Source of the DNA: Microthyrium microscopicum
Taxonomy: Eukaryota; Ascomycota; Dothideomycetes; Microthyriales; Microthyriaceae
Assembly (NCBI GenBank): GCA_010405405.1
Contig: MU004231.1
Span: 2,095,483-2,159,482 of the forward strand
Length of the DNA: 64,000 nucleotides
Reading direction: 5' to 3'
Of the stretch, positions 12,223 through 24,142 are shown piece after piece; position 1 is the first letter of the stretch; each line of letters opens with the position of its first letter. Under the pieces are notes generated by a model. That model searched no databases. It was not told the origin of the DNA and saw only the letters and a list, made by a program, of their open reading frames with translations. The position numbers were made by a program, and so were the translations under genes.

Positions 12223-12810
12223 ATATGTAGGTTCTGCAAAATTCACCCTCTCGGGGTCCGTGGAAGTGCTGATTTCGGCCGGGAAATAGCTATCTGGGCC
12301 CATCAAGAATGTAAAAGTAATGCTGGTCCATCATCTCAGCTGTTATTCGTTTGAGATACAAGATGCAACTCACAAGCTATTGTGAGCCGTACTGTGCCGC
12401 TGAAGCCTGAGTTACCGCAAAGCGCTTATAATTTTAGATTATTGAGACTCAAGCATAGTTTTTCGGACTGGGTAGGATCTGGCCTATCAATTAAATCAGT
12501 CTGACGCTTATCCAGAATAAGCTTTGTGCCAATATATATTCATTTCCCTGGTATGGGAGAAGGCCAGCAGGTGGACCGAGCCTTTGTAGTTTGTTAGAGA
12601 TGTAGCATGGCAGGAAGAATACTCAACTACAAGCAGGTAGGGTTATCACTATTCCTACGTTCTAGATTATGGAATAGTAAGAAAGTAAGCGAATATCGGG
12701 ACGATCACGGATGTTCCGGGGGCCATTGCGCCTGGTTTTCTAGAGTATAAAGGAGGGACAGAGACCTATCTAGCATGCTACAGCAACTACACTCCAAATA
12801 GTGTGATGAG
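12223..12810 (+). other. spacer upstream of the FNT channel
   Basis: No gene seen. The region presumably holds the 3' end of paralogue 3 and the promoter of the FNT gene. I do not recognise a convincing nitrogen-regulator site. Confidence 0.35.
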
Positions 12811-14004
12811 ATGGATACTTTGACACCTGCGCAGGCGACGGAGCTAGTTTCGAGGATTGGAGCGAAGAAGGCGCAGGCAAAATATGTCAAAGTCGCTGTG
12901 AGCTCGTTTCTGTCTGGTCCACTCCTTGGATTTGGGTACGATCAAAAGATTCCTGATGTCGAGAACAGGTACTGACACTGAGTTGGCAGCTGCTCCCTTC
13001 TCGTTGCGACGAATGCTTCACCATGGTACATCGAAAACGCGCCAGGTTTGCTCCGAACAATCGGCGGCCTTGTCTTTCCAGTCGGATTGACGATGATAAT
13101 GCTCACTGGATCTGAGTTGTTTACGAGCAATGTTATGGTACGACAAGATGCCATCGTCAGCTATGGCCACCGGCTAATCACGCGCAGTATATGACCACAG
13201 CTCTGCTTCATCGTCGCGTGAGTGCCGGGAATCTGCTGATATCATGGGTCATATCCTACTTTGGTAACCTACTCGGCATGATCACATTCGTGGCATTGAT
13301 AGCCGGCTATGGGGGAGTTTTCCACGAACCGGTGCTAAGGAAGACTGCTATTTCACTGGCAATGAAGAAGGCCGTATATCCAGCATGGCATCAGATCTTT
13401 CTCAAAGCCATTGGCGCAAACTGGCTGGTCTGCTTTGCAATGTTTGGTAGCATAATGTCCCGGGAAGCGATCAGTAAGATGTTCATACTTTGGATGCCAG
13501 TTACATGCTTTGCGGCTTTGGGACTGGACCACGTAATTGCGAATATGTTTTATATCCCATTGTAGGTGCTCCAGTAACTTGCATATGTTTACAGCTGACG
13601 ATTTCAGGGGAATCTGGGTTGGCGCTCCCATCAGCGTTGGATACTATATCTGGAAAAGTATGATTCCAGCGCTTCTGGGTAACATCGTGGGTGGAGGTCT
13701 GTTTGTTGGTACGGCTTACTGGTATCTCTACATTTGCGGCGAAGAACAGGATATTCTTCTGGATGCCAGTGGAATCCGACAGCGAGCGAATCCTGATATG
13801 GTACTAAGTGAAGCCACGTCAGTATCGTCAAGAGTCTCTCCGGACGAAAAGGTTCCTGGCAAGATAACTATGGCTGAAGATATAGAGCAAGCGGGAGGAT
13901 CGCGTCAGATGGGCTATTCAGGAGCGATGGCAGAAGGACGATTCTTGAGTAGCATTGGCGTGGATTTGAAAGATGATGGGCCGACGACGAAGAAGCGCGT
14001 ATAG
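12811..14004 (+). CDS. formate/nitrite transporter (FNT family) channel
   Basis: Exons 12811..12935, 12990..13137, 13188..13561 and 13608..14004 give 347 aa. The product is a pentameric-type membrane channel of the FocA/NirC/NitA family that carries formate or nitrite across the plasma membrane. Family signatures occur in order: LTPAQATEL at the N-terminus, the helix FLSGPLLGFG, LTGSELFTSN, WVISYFGNLLG, KAIGANWLVC, the GLDHVIANMFYIP segment that carries the conserved pore histidine, and ALLGNIVGGGLFVG. The last 80 residues are a hydrophilic cytoplasmic tail. Fungal members such as NitA import nitrite. No nitrate or nitrite reductase gene lies in this window, so the substrate is inferred from the family only. 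Confidence 0.9.
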
Positions 14005-14490
14005 CTGTTGTGATTGATGGTTGAATGCAATGCCAGTAATCGCAAGAGATGTTCAAGCAGGTAACCGCCCGGTCATGGGTATTGCATTAAGCAGATTGCC
14101 AGATTGTGTTGACAAATGAAGAAAAGAAATTATCGCAGCACGATTGGCGTACAGAAACTTGAAAGCCTCTTCCCGTCCGTCCAGACTCCAAGTTGGGAAA
14201 GTGAGGCCCGTGCCCAGAGATGAAGATGGGACATTGGAGATCCCCACCAACCGCGATTCCAACCTCCAAATCCCATCCTCATATATTGACCTTTGAACTA
14301 CCTATTCGCGTTCATATTTGAGTCAAAATTCCCCATCATACCCGCTCCGAGCTCTTCCACCAACCGCGCTGTCTACAAACCTACCTCCGTACGCTACACC
14401 CAACCATTCCGTATGACGACGACCTCTATGCGAGAATAACTCGCTCGTATAACTCCCTGAGCGGAGAAAAGCCGGGTCGAATCAATAATC
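14005..14490 (+). other. spacer upstream of AP-2 alpha
   Basis: No gene seen. A pyrimidine-rich stretch at about 14270-14420 is a likely core promoter and 5' untranslated region for the adaptin gene. Confidence 0.35.
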
Positions 14491-17400
14491 ATGGCGCGCG
14501 GCGACAATGCGGCCACCGGCCCTTCGACCTCGTTGTTCAGCAGGAACAGTACGAGCGAAGGCGCTCCGATGAGAGGTAAGAGCCAATTCGAGATGGTCCA
14601 ACGGAAGAATTAGTTGTTGACTCGGGCCTAGGCCTGGTCAAATTCATAGCCGACCTGCGTAATGCTAGAGCGCGAGAGCTGGAAGAAAAGCGTATCAATA
14701 AGGAGTTGGCTAATATTCGGTGAGCCTGAACACCTCCTGTTATACCCACCAAGTACTAACCCATGGACCAGGCAAAAGTTCAAAGGTGAAGACAATAGTT
14801 CCGATTTCTACGTGCTTTACTGACGAGCTCGTGTAGATGGCAAAATGGATGGCTATTCCAGGAAAAAATATGTTTGCAAGGTATGTAACACTTTACTCAT
14901 TCTCATGTCTTATGCTAATGACTGCAGCTTCTGTATATCTACATCTACGGTTTCGACGTCGATTTTGGGCATCTCGAGGCAGTAAATTTGATATCTGCGA
15001 CCAAATATTCCGAGAAGCAAATAGGCTATCTGGCAGTCACCTTATTTCTTCACGAAGAGCATCCACTTCTCCACCTGGTCATCAACAGCATTCGTAAAGA
15101 CCTGATGGATCATAATGAACTAAATAATTGTCTTGCGCTTCATGCCATCGCGAATGTTGGTGGTCGGGAAATGGGCGAAGCATTAAGTGCCGATGTCCAT
15201 CGCTTATTGATTTCTCCGTTAGTATGCGTTCGTCTTGAAGCAAAAGAGAATACTAATTAGGCCAAGAACCTCAAAATCCTTCGTTAAGAAGAAAGCCGCC
15301 TTGACCCTTCTGCGGATATACCGCAAGTCGCCAAGCATTGTACAACTAGAGTGGGCGGAGCGTATCATATCACTCATGGATGATCCGGATATGGGAGTTG
15401 CGCTCTCAGTCACATCCCTCGTCATTGCATTACTTCAAGATAGTCCGGATCGATACAAAGCCAGTTACGTCAAAGCTGCAAGACGTCTCAAGAGTATCGT
15501 GGTTGACAGCGAGTGTCCTTCTGATTATATCTACTACAAGGTCCCTTGCCCCTGGATTCAAGTCAAGCTGCTCAAACTTCTTCAGTACTATCCACCGCCT
15601 GATGATACTCATATCCGTGAGCTGATTCGGGACTCTTTACGGCGAATCATGGAGACCGCGATGGATCAGCAAAGGAACGTACAACAAAACAACGCACAAA
15701 ATGCCGTTTTATTCGAAGCCATCAATCTTGTTATACATCTCGACACGGAGCATGAACTTATGGTTCAAATATCTTCCAAACTTGGGAAGTTCATCCAGGC
15801 GCGTGAGACAAATGTTAGATACCTTGGATTGGAAGCAATGACACATTTGGCTGCCCGGACGGAAACGCTTGAACCCATCAAGAAGCATCAACAAATCATC
15901 ATAGGATCACTTCGAGATCGCGATATTAGCGTTCGAAGACAGGGCCTCGATCTACTATACAGCATGTGTGACTCTACCAACGCTCAGACTATCGTAGCTG
16001 AACTGCTCAAGTACCTCCAAAACGCTGATTATGCAATTCGAGAGGAAATGGTACTAAAGATCGCTATCCTTACAGAAAAGTATGCAACGGAAGTCAAGTG
16101 GTATGTTGATATATCACTCAAACTAATTGCCATGGCTGGAGACCATGTCAGTGACGAGGTCTGGCAACGGGTCATTCAAATCGTCACAAACAACGAAGAA
16201 CTGCAAGTTTATGCTGCTCAGACTATACTACAATATGTCAAGCACGAACATTGCCACGAAACTTTGGTGAAAATTGGCGCTTATGCTCTTGGAGAATTTG
16301 GGCATTTGATTGCCGATAGTCCTGGTTGCCAACCCATTGATCAATTCATGGCACTTCAGACAAAGATGCCAGGCTGCTCGTTTAGTACCCGAGCCATCAT
16401 TTTGTCTTCATTTGTCAAGTTCGTCAACTTGTTCCCAGAAATCAAACCCCACCTGTTACAGGTGTTCAAAATCTACAGCCATAGCCTGGATTCTGAGCTG
16501 CAACAACGAGCTTGCGAGTATCTCGCCCTTGCGACAATGCCAACAGATGATCTTCTGCAGACAGTTTGTGATGAGATGCCTCCGTTCCCCGAAAGAGCAT
16601 CCGCACTTCTCTCTAGGTTACATTCAAAGCATGCCACAACTAGCGACAAGCGAACATGGATTGTTGGTGGACGCGATGCCAACACAGACTCTAAGGAAGT
16701 TCTTATGGCTCAGCAACCAACACTTAAGAGATCATTAACAAATTCCTCCGCAATTGAGACGATCAAGGCTACCGAAAAGACTCCTTCGAAAGGAGTACAT
16801 AATGGAAACGGCACAAATGGTGTTCATGATTTGGCCGGGCTTGACATGACTCCTGCTGAAAAAGCGGAGAAGGAGCAAGAACAGACAAACTTCGCCAGTG
16901 CAATACATCTCAGCGCCGGCTGGGAGAAGGGTTATAAAGAGCTTCTGCTAAAAGACCAAGGTATCTTGTACGAAGATGGGCAGATCCAAGTTGGAATGCG
17001 AGAAGAGTATCGAGGTGAACTTGGTTGCATCATTCTTTACTTTGCAAACAAATCGCCCTCCACCATGGGGTCCTTTACTACAACTCTCCATAACCCTTCG
17101 TCGGATACTCTGAAGACCGATGTCAAAGGCCTACCAGACCACAAAATTCACTCAGATACTCAGGCCCGACAAACCATCATATTCGAGGCGAAGAACGTAT
17201 TCACAGAACCGCCAACGATACGGATATCGTATCTTGCTGGCGCCCTTCAAGCACTGACCCTGAAGCTTCCCATTGCACTACACAAGTACATGGATTCCGC
17301 TCAACTAGGTGCAGACGATTTCTTCAAAAGATGGAAACAAATCGGTGGAGCACCTAGAGAAGCACAAGAAGTCTTTGGGATAGCGAACAAGAACAGAACA

Positions 17401-17713
17401 ATTAGCCCATCGTTTACCCGGCGGGTTATCGAAGGATTCAAATGGGGCGTGCTCGATGGGGTAGATCCGAATGCTAAGAATCTTGTTGGAGCTACTGTAC
17501 TCCACACTACAGAAGGAGGAAAGTTTGGATGCTTAATGAGACTGGAGCCAAACTATGAGAGCAAGGTAAGCACGATACTCCTCCTGCCAGTCATCACTCA
17601 GCTGCTGACTAAAACAGATGTATCGATTGACCATCAGAGCAACGGACGAGTCCGTTCCTCCAGTCTTGATCAAGTTTATCAAGGACGAACTATCTCAGGG
17701 CGAGGAGGTTTGA
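14491..17713 (+). CDS. AP-2 adaptor complex subunit alpha (alpha-adaptin)
   Basis: Exons 14491..14575, 14632..14719, 14772..14785, 14837..14880, 14928..15217, 15261..17565 and 17618..17713 give 973 aa. This is the large subunit of the clathrin adaptor AP-2, which selects cargo for endocytosis at the plasma membrane. The N-terminal trunk is typical: GLVKFIADLRNAR, KMDGYSRKKYVCKLLYIYIY, DFGHLEAVNLISATKYSEKQ and SKSFVKKKAALTLLRIYRK, then HEAT-like repeats to about residue 600. A low-complexity hinge follows (about 620-690), then the appendage ear to the end. Exon 3 is a 14-nt microexon that preserves frame. The final intron restores the C-terminus YRLTIRATDESVPPVLIKFI; reading through it instead gives an unrelated tail to 17988, which I reject. 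Confidence 0.93.
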
Positions 17714-17876
17714 TAAAAATCATATCGCGAAGCATTGGCAGGCCGGTTCAAATCGGGGACTGCATGGAAATCGTGATCATGGGGGTTGGTATACAAATGC
17801 TAGCGTGTTTCGCTGCTGTATATAATTTTTACTTCAATTGTAAATCGCACACGTTCGTACCCTTTCATCCTGACCT

Positions 17877-18735
17877 CTACGTCGTCGCCTCTGTGGCCTC
17901 ACTCTTACTCGTCTTCGGCGGCCGTTCGCCAAATATCGAGCTACCTACCCTCACTTCATTACTCCCATGCACGATCGCCCCTTCATAGTCCGCACTCATC
18001 CCCATACTCAACTCAATCTCCTCCTCCGGCACCTCCAGCTCCTTGGCCACGCGCGCCCGCTCCTCGACTAAGCACGCAAAATCTTCATTCTCCGTCTCCT
18101 TCGTCGTCGCCTTACTCCTTGCAATCGCTCCAATCGTCATCAGCCCCGCCAGCTTTAAATGCGGACATTCCTCCTTGACATGCCGACACAGCGCTACTGA
18201 CTGCTCGCCTGGCTCGACACCTGCTTTACTTTCCTCGCCTGACGTATTCACCTGCACTTTGACGCGCAGCGGCTCGCCATCCTCGATGGATCCACGTCCC
18301 GTATTAAGGAGATCCGCTTTCTTGACACTATCTACGCTGCTCACGCACCAGAGGTTTGGTATTGTAGCGAGATTCTTGGCTTTGTTGGATTGTAGGCCGC
18401 CGATGAAATGCCATTGAATACTGCGTGGGAGGCGTGCGGCCTTGTCGGTGAGCTCTTGGACGTAGTTTTCGCCAAAGTGGGTGGGACGGAAGGTGCTAGG
18501 GAGGGAGGAGTCAGAGGAGGAGGAGTGTAGGGCGGCTACGTCGCTGGCGGGCTTGAGTTTGGAAACGAGGACGAGTCGGACCTGGGATTTGTTAGTGTTG
18601 ACGTTGGAGGGGAGGGTGGGGGCGTACGGGTTGGGGGCGCTTGATTGCTTCGATTTTTGTGATGATAGATTTGAGATTTTCGAGGAGCTGGGTTGCTCGC
18701 TGAGGGGTGAATTGCATGTCGTCTTCGGAGGACAT
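17877..18735 (-). CDS. PLP homeostasis protein, YggS/PLPBP family
   Basis: Exons complement(18628..18735) and complement(17877..18581) give 270 aa. The intron has a GTACGC donor, an ideal CACTAACA branch and a CCCAG acceptor; removing it joins KRPQP to VRLVLVSKLKPA in frame. The family binds pyridoxal 5'-phosphate through the lysine of the LVSK motif and buffers vitamin B6 and amino/keto acid pools. It has no known enzyme activity of its own. Visible family motifs are THFGENYVQEL, WHFIGGLQSNKAK, VKVQVNTSGEESK, GLMTIG, LSMGMSADYEGAI and VRVGSSIFGER. The start MSSEDDMQFT fits the usual short N-terminal helix. The gene converges on AP-2 alpha, with 163 bases between the stop codons. Confidence 0.9.
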
Positions 18736-19627
18736 TGTTGCTTGTTGAGAGTTTGAGAGGTTGTCGAGTGAAAGTTGAAAGTGATGATGGATGATGAGAA
18801 GTCTAGGGCGCGAACTTTCGCAACGGCGCGATATAAAAATAACGAACAATCCAAATTGCAAAGTTCTAAATATCTGTTTGACTCAATGCATATAGATTGA
18901 AGACATAATCTCTTCAATGAAAACAACAATCTGGTCGGTTTCGAATTTGATACTTTCTGATCGTGCTATCACTAGAAACCACAATATTGCACCATTTTCC
19001 TGAAGAAAATAGCTGAGCAATTCAAGACGTTGAGAACTGCTCTGAGCGATATTCCTAAAAACAACTCGGGATCAAATTTTGTATTTTCTGGGCAATTTGT
19101 ACCTTGTATTATTCAAGCTTGTAACATTTTTGTATTGCCGACATTATTCACAAACTATAAACATGTTTCTTGCAAATACAAGAGGAAGCCTAGAAGGATC
19201 TGGTCCAACTGACCTGTGCATTTCGTTGCAGAGATTCATGAACCGGAAACCCAAGCTATATTCGAGCAATGTGTGGGTACCGAGAAAAAGCAAGGAATCA
19301 AAAGTCCATCAAAAGGACTCATGGCAAGAAAGACAGGTAAGTAGCATGTCCAAACAGTCGGACTGATGTTTTTTTGTCGATAGGGGGTTCCGGCTAAGAC
19401 TGTAACTTCTGGGCTAATTATCATCCAAGATAAGCAGTGAGCTAACTTTTGATGGGCCGTGAGTAAACAGAAGTGCTGATGTTTCTCATGGCAATGATGG
19501 CATCCAGCAAGACAACAGTTGCTGTTCAATGACTGAAGCAGGTTTGATCATTCGATTGCTTCTCAACGGAATGTAGGTGGGTTCATTTTTGCCTCATTAG
19601 GAAAATGCGAGCTTGTGATTGTGAATT
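18736..19627. other. spacer between the PLP protein and paralogue 4
   Basis: About 890 bases, more AT-rich than its flanks. No recognisable gene or repeat. Confidence 0.35.
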
Positions 19628-21025
19628 TCAGTTTCTGGGCTTCAACTGAGCAGTGTCACAATCCACGACTTTTCGCCAAAATTCGTCGACGAAATTGCGA
19701 GGCCACAGACTGTAATCTCCCAGACCTTTGGGCTTCAGAACCTCGCACCAGCCTTTCAATTCGTTTTCCAGAGACTGCTTCGCAGCCAACAAGGAAGGAT
19801 AATGGGAGAGCAACATGCCAACCTTTCGGGATTGCGCCCAAATCTGCTTGTTCAACATTTGGAGTTGGGCATCGTCCGGTGTGACAGGTGTGCCTGGTAT
19901 TTGGAGCTTTTCAACACATTCCATGCGTGAGAAGCAGTCTTGAAAGGCTATCAGAAGAGGAGAGCAGCTGGGAATAGGCATGAGAGCCTCTTTGAGTAGG
20001 CGTCTGGCATCTTTCTCCTGAGAATGCCGTCCCCATCTCCAGGGAGACGTAGATCCTGAACGAAAAGAAGACACCACCTGATATGGCTCATTGCTTCCCC
20101 AATCAATGGTGAGTTGAGTATACTTGGCATACCGATCGTACATCCGATGCCATTCCGTGATGGGTTGGATGTGGGTGAGGCATTTGAGGCTCGGAAACAT
20201 CAGCTCAATGTCATGCAGGCAAAGACGCCTGGACACGCGACCATGGGAGCAGCATTGCGGATATTCATGAGAGAAGTTTTCGCAAAGAATAGCAAGCTTG
20301 GTTATCTTGTGTGTGGCTCGTATGGCAAAAGTGAATGGGAAATCAGGTGTTGTTATGGCCCCCCTTTTCTTGATGGGGGCATAGAGTTGCTTTAATATCT
20401 CGAGAGCAGTTTGAAGTTGCGGCTTCACTTTCCGGACATGACATATAGCTCGAATAGATCGAGCTTGGTCAGCGAGCATATCAGTTTCCCGCGGCTTATA
20501 CTCGAAATCCAAATAGAAGGTCTTATGGGATGCTGCGAAATCATCGCTTTCTTGTTGGAGTTGTTGTGACGTCGCTCGCAATGACTCCAAGGTTGCAGCT
20601 TGAGCAAAGTGGTACACCATATGTCGAATCTCCAGTGGTAGTCTTAGGAATGGGAAAGTGGATGAAGGTAGACAGAACGTTGTCAATCTGCGCCCAGTTA
20701 GCATAGGATTAGAAGAGTTTTCACTATTTCTCTTGAGCCAAGGGCTCTGAGATTAATAAACCTGGGCTTAGTCTAAGCTTTGGGATGTAAAGACTACTCT
20801 TCCAGTTCTTTCTGAAAAGGGCGTTGAATCAGAGTAACATACCTGCACTTTCTCTACTCATAATTAGTTCATGATATCTCGAATTTCCTTGAGATCATAA
20901 GCGCTTACCATGTCTTCATGTGTACGGCACTGTTCGCCCATACTCCCGAGTAACTTCCAGTCTCCGAGAGTCTTGCCAAGCGTGGTTTGACTGAAGTCGA
21001 TCGACTCCGCTGTATTGGACGCCAT
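19628..21025 (-). CDS. 2EXR/F-box-like protein, paralogue 4 (dispersed, microexon)
   Basis: Exons complement(20909..21025), complement(20843..20853) and complement(19628..20687) give 395 aa. Exon 1 ends GEQCRTHEDM at the same phase-0 position as intron 1 of paralogue 2. An 11-nt microexon (AGAAAGTGCAG) then adds RKC plus two bases and joins RLTTFCLPSS in frame. Without it the reading frame does not connect. The 2EXR-like part is FPFLRLPLEIRHMVYHFA and the family core is CCSHGRVSRRLCLHDIEL plus MFPSLKCL. The tail WCEVLKPKG matches the position of the last exon of paralogue 2. This copy is inverted and 7 kb from the other three, with three unrelated genes between. Function unknown. Confidence 0.7.
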
Positions 21026-22164
21026 GATAGAACTGGCAGCAGTCACTTATGTCAATGAGGGACTTAAAATAAGTTTCTGTTTGCTGAGATCTGGTGAAGA
21101 AAGAATTTGGAGACTACTGGGCCAGCAGTCTCTAGTGACTGAGGGTTTTCGCCAATTGTTGGATCCGTTCGTACGTATAGGTCCTAGAAGATGTGTATGA
21201 AGCAGAAGCTTGAGATTAGAGGCCGTCGAGCTTATAGGAGAGGGTGGGTAAACAGAAAGCCGTGTGGTTTGTGTAGAAGAAGAGATCCAAACAAACTGCA
21301 GTTGAAGGAATACATATCCAGCCACTCGTGAAGAGGTGAAGATGTGAAATTTGTTGATACGATTTTCACCTGATCTTTATACCTCATAAGTAAGGAGTCG
21401 GGCGTAATGTGATATGAGCAGGTTGATTGCGCCTAATGAAACTGGAGCGAAGTCGAAGTGCTCTTGGGCCAAAGCTGGATAGCAACTGCTTCGTCGAGTG
21501 CCGCTTCAAATGCTCAGGGCGCTGTACCAAATAAACAGGCGACGAGTATGCAGACAAACTGCTCGTCATCCTGCCTGAAGTAGCGGCTGTTGTCGATCTA
21601 GAAACAAGCCCTCTTACCTATGTTGGTAGCTGTAGTTCGTGCCAGGTGCTTGACGACTCATCAGGTGAAACGGGTGCAGAATTGGTCAGTAGCATTGAAC
21701 CATCACCAGATCGAGAAGTCTCGTCGGATCATATCCTGTCGCTGCCCTCCGGCGCGGAGAAGGCATTATTTGATACCTATTCGATGTATCAGGGGCGTGA
21801 CTGTGGTAGTATCTTTATCGCATGGTAAACGCGATAACGACAAGAATTGCAATGAAGAGGATACCCAACAAGACTGAAGGTCAGTGGGCCAAAGACCCGG
21901 GTATTTGGGCAAGTTGATTTCAAGTTCATGCAGCCGAGTCGAAAGTTTGAAAGAGTGCCATTGGAGGAGACAGGGCCTTGCTAGGGAAAGATCATATCAG
22001 TGACAGTTCGTACCATAATCCATTATCAAGTACATCCCGTCTAGAGCGTAGCAAGCTAAAGCAACAATGTCATAAAGTACTAGCCATTACCCTTGTATTT
22101 CTCACAAATCGAAAGTGTTCTCCCATGATCCTTTACATGACATATTGGGTGTGGTATCTGCTTT
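21026..22164 (-). other. spacer between paralogue 4 and the membrane protein gene
   Basis: About 1.1 kb. I see no gene with recognisable domains. The part just upstream of 21025 on the minus strand should contain the promoter of paralogue 4. Confidence 0.35.
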
Positions 22165-23233
22165 CTATGTCTCTTTTCTGAGGTCGAACAGCGCAGAGAG
22201 TCGAATCAACCAAGCGTGCAGAGCAGCCAAGAACGGAATTAGCTGTCCCGGAGAAGATGGATCTCCAATAGGTTCCATGTAGCTGTATTGAATTGTCATC
22301 TCGGCTGCGGCAGCACGGAATGGAAAGAGAATGAACGTCGATAAAGCTGTTCCAGCAATAGTTGCTCTCGATATATTAAGAACCTCTCGACCGTTATGAC
22401 TACCCTGTTCATGGTCATACGAATCAACAGTCTGTGAGACTGATCAGCCACCGTTAAGTCTCTATGGCAAAGTCTATACTCACCCATTTCTTGTCATTTT
22501 GGGTTCCTTCCCACCACCAGGCTATCGTTGGCAGAATTGAAGCGCTGATGTTTCGAGCCACAGAAAGCAATCCAAAAGCAGCGCCAATACACGAAAATGC
22601 TGTCATTACTTTCCAGTAAGGTCCTCCGATGTCCACTTGCACAAAAATTCACGTCAGATTTTCGGTCCCCAGATAAGGAAGCAAGCTGCTGCCCACAGGA
22701 TAAAACCAAAGTTGGGCGCCCTGTAACCACAACGTTGAGACTAGCCAGCAACATAGCCCGAAAGCATTACCTCGAACACCTCCATTTACCGTTCCGATGA
22801 ATGCTGTAGCCAGGTTGGTGCCTAAGATGTTGAAGACAACAATGCTTTCTGCGGGGCTAATATCGTACAGGGCAGCTCGTCTAGTCCAGCTGCCAAGAAT
22901 GGATATGCATACAACAGTGCTGAACAGCATGGGAGCAGCGCCTCCTGGTTGACGGAGAGGGCGAACAGCAACTATTTGTGAGGAGATTGCCTGAAGATAT
23001 AGGCCGGCTCGAATTCCAAGGCCGTATATGTCTTGGGCGAAAACTTCGTTGCCGGCTGAGCGAGCGGATATCCTGTTAGGCTCATGCCCGCCTGAGAGAC
23101 TGAAGTAGATCGACACCACGGTGATCGCAGAGCCGCATAGTATCAGCCATGTAAATATGATGCGCTCGAGTTGATGTTTTGGTTGACATCTGTGGATCGC
23201 AATGGGAAGCAATTGATCCGTGGAGGTGACCAT
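22165..23233 (-). CDS. uncharacterised multi-pass membrane protein
   Basis: Proposed exons complement(22771..23233), complement(22484..22635) and complement(22165..22431) give 293 aa. There are at least four hydrophobic segments: IIFTWLILCGSAITVVSIYF, the region around MLFSTVVCISILG, IVVFNILGTNLATAFIG and AFSCIGAAFGLLSVA. The first intron (22770-22636) has a GTAATG donor, a CTGAC branch and a CAAG acceptor. Its removal avoids an in-frame TGA at 22649-22651 and joins NGGVR to VDIGGPYWKVM. The second intron (22483-22432) is canonical. The pattern DIYGLGIRAGLYLQ followed by helices recalls an uncharacterised fungal membrane family. The true 5' end may lie further upstream (see 23234-24142). No function can be assigned. 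Confidence 0.55.
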
Positions 23234-24142
23234 CGTATGTTAGTAATTTCCGGTTCCAAAGAATGTTCCTGATAATACGCAATCCATATTTCAAACGCCG
23301 CGACTTGAGACTTCTTATGTACCGGTATTTACCTTTGCAAGCCACGCGGGACATCTTGAGATCTACTCGACGACATGTACGAGAAAAAGCAAATCTTGCA
23401 GCGCCTTATATTGAGCCTTGTGGCTCATGTGGTTCATCTTTGGTAGACAAACAGCCATGCATTTCTTGGCCATTCCCTCAAGGGGGCCACATCAGAGTTG
23501 CACGAAGATCGAGACTCGTGTGAAGTGTAGTCTGGGCACTCAGCGGCTGCTCGTAATTTGCCACTTGCAACCCGTACTCAACATAACTGGTAAACAGTTC
23601 GTTTATCGCCCAGCATAATCCGCTTGCCTACGAAGAAGGGCTTATCATCCGAAGAGAATATGGAGAATCCAGTCCATGGTACTTGCCTTTGTGGCTTGAG
23701 GCGTCTGTTGTTCTGATCGTAGAGTGATCTGCTATCTCAGCCTGATGGAGTTGAATTGGTAGAGTTGAAAGATAGAGGAATATCTGCCCAATAATCAGGC
23801 ATCTGGTCACGCCGGTGTACCCCCAGAAAGACGCGTATGGTGCGGCGATGAGCAGCACCTACCGAATCCGGCCCGCCAGTAAGTTCTACTTCAGGTCTCG
23901 GCCTGGGACGGGCCATTTGAGACGATGTTGTGTTGAGTTCAAGGAGGTTGAAATGTTGTTAGGCTGAACTCTGACGCGCAGAGGCAGGAAGCTCACAAGC
24001 TTGGACCATCACGGCCTGTTGCCTCAAAACTTCCACCACCAAGACGCTGCGGATCTTGCAAGTTACTAACTTACTACAACACTCCATACTTTCTTTTTGC
24101 GACAACCACTGGATCTGCTTACTTGTGTCGCTTTCATTCATC
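23234..24142 (-). other. possible upstream exons of the membrane protein gene
   Basis: On the minus strand, 23917 down to about 23864 reads MARPRPRPEVELTGGPDS and then a GTAGGT donor. A candidate exon from about 23804 continues MPDYWADIPLSFNSTNSTPSG before a TGA. These could be a glycosylated extracellular N-terminus of the neighbouring membrane protein, but I cannot find splice sites that join everything in frame. Treat it as unresolved. The right end should hold the promoter of the COP9 gene. Confidence 0.25.

Noticed and set aside
15235-17988. Continuous 917-codon frame over the AP-2 alpha gene
   Set aside because: It reads through the 17566-17617 intron and loses the conserved C-terminus, and it starts inside intron 15218-15260. 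The spliced seven-exon model matches the family at both ends.
22649-22651. In-frame TGA suggesting a pseudogene or stop-codon readthrough in the membrane protein
   Set aside because: A 135-nt intron with donor, branch and acceptor removes it and keeps the frame, so splicing explains it better.
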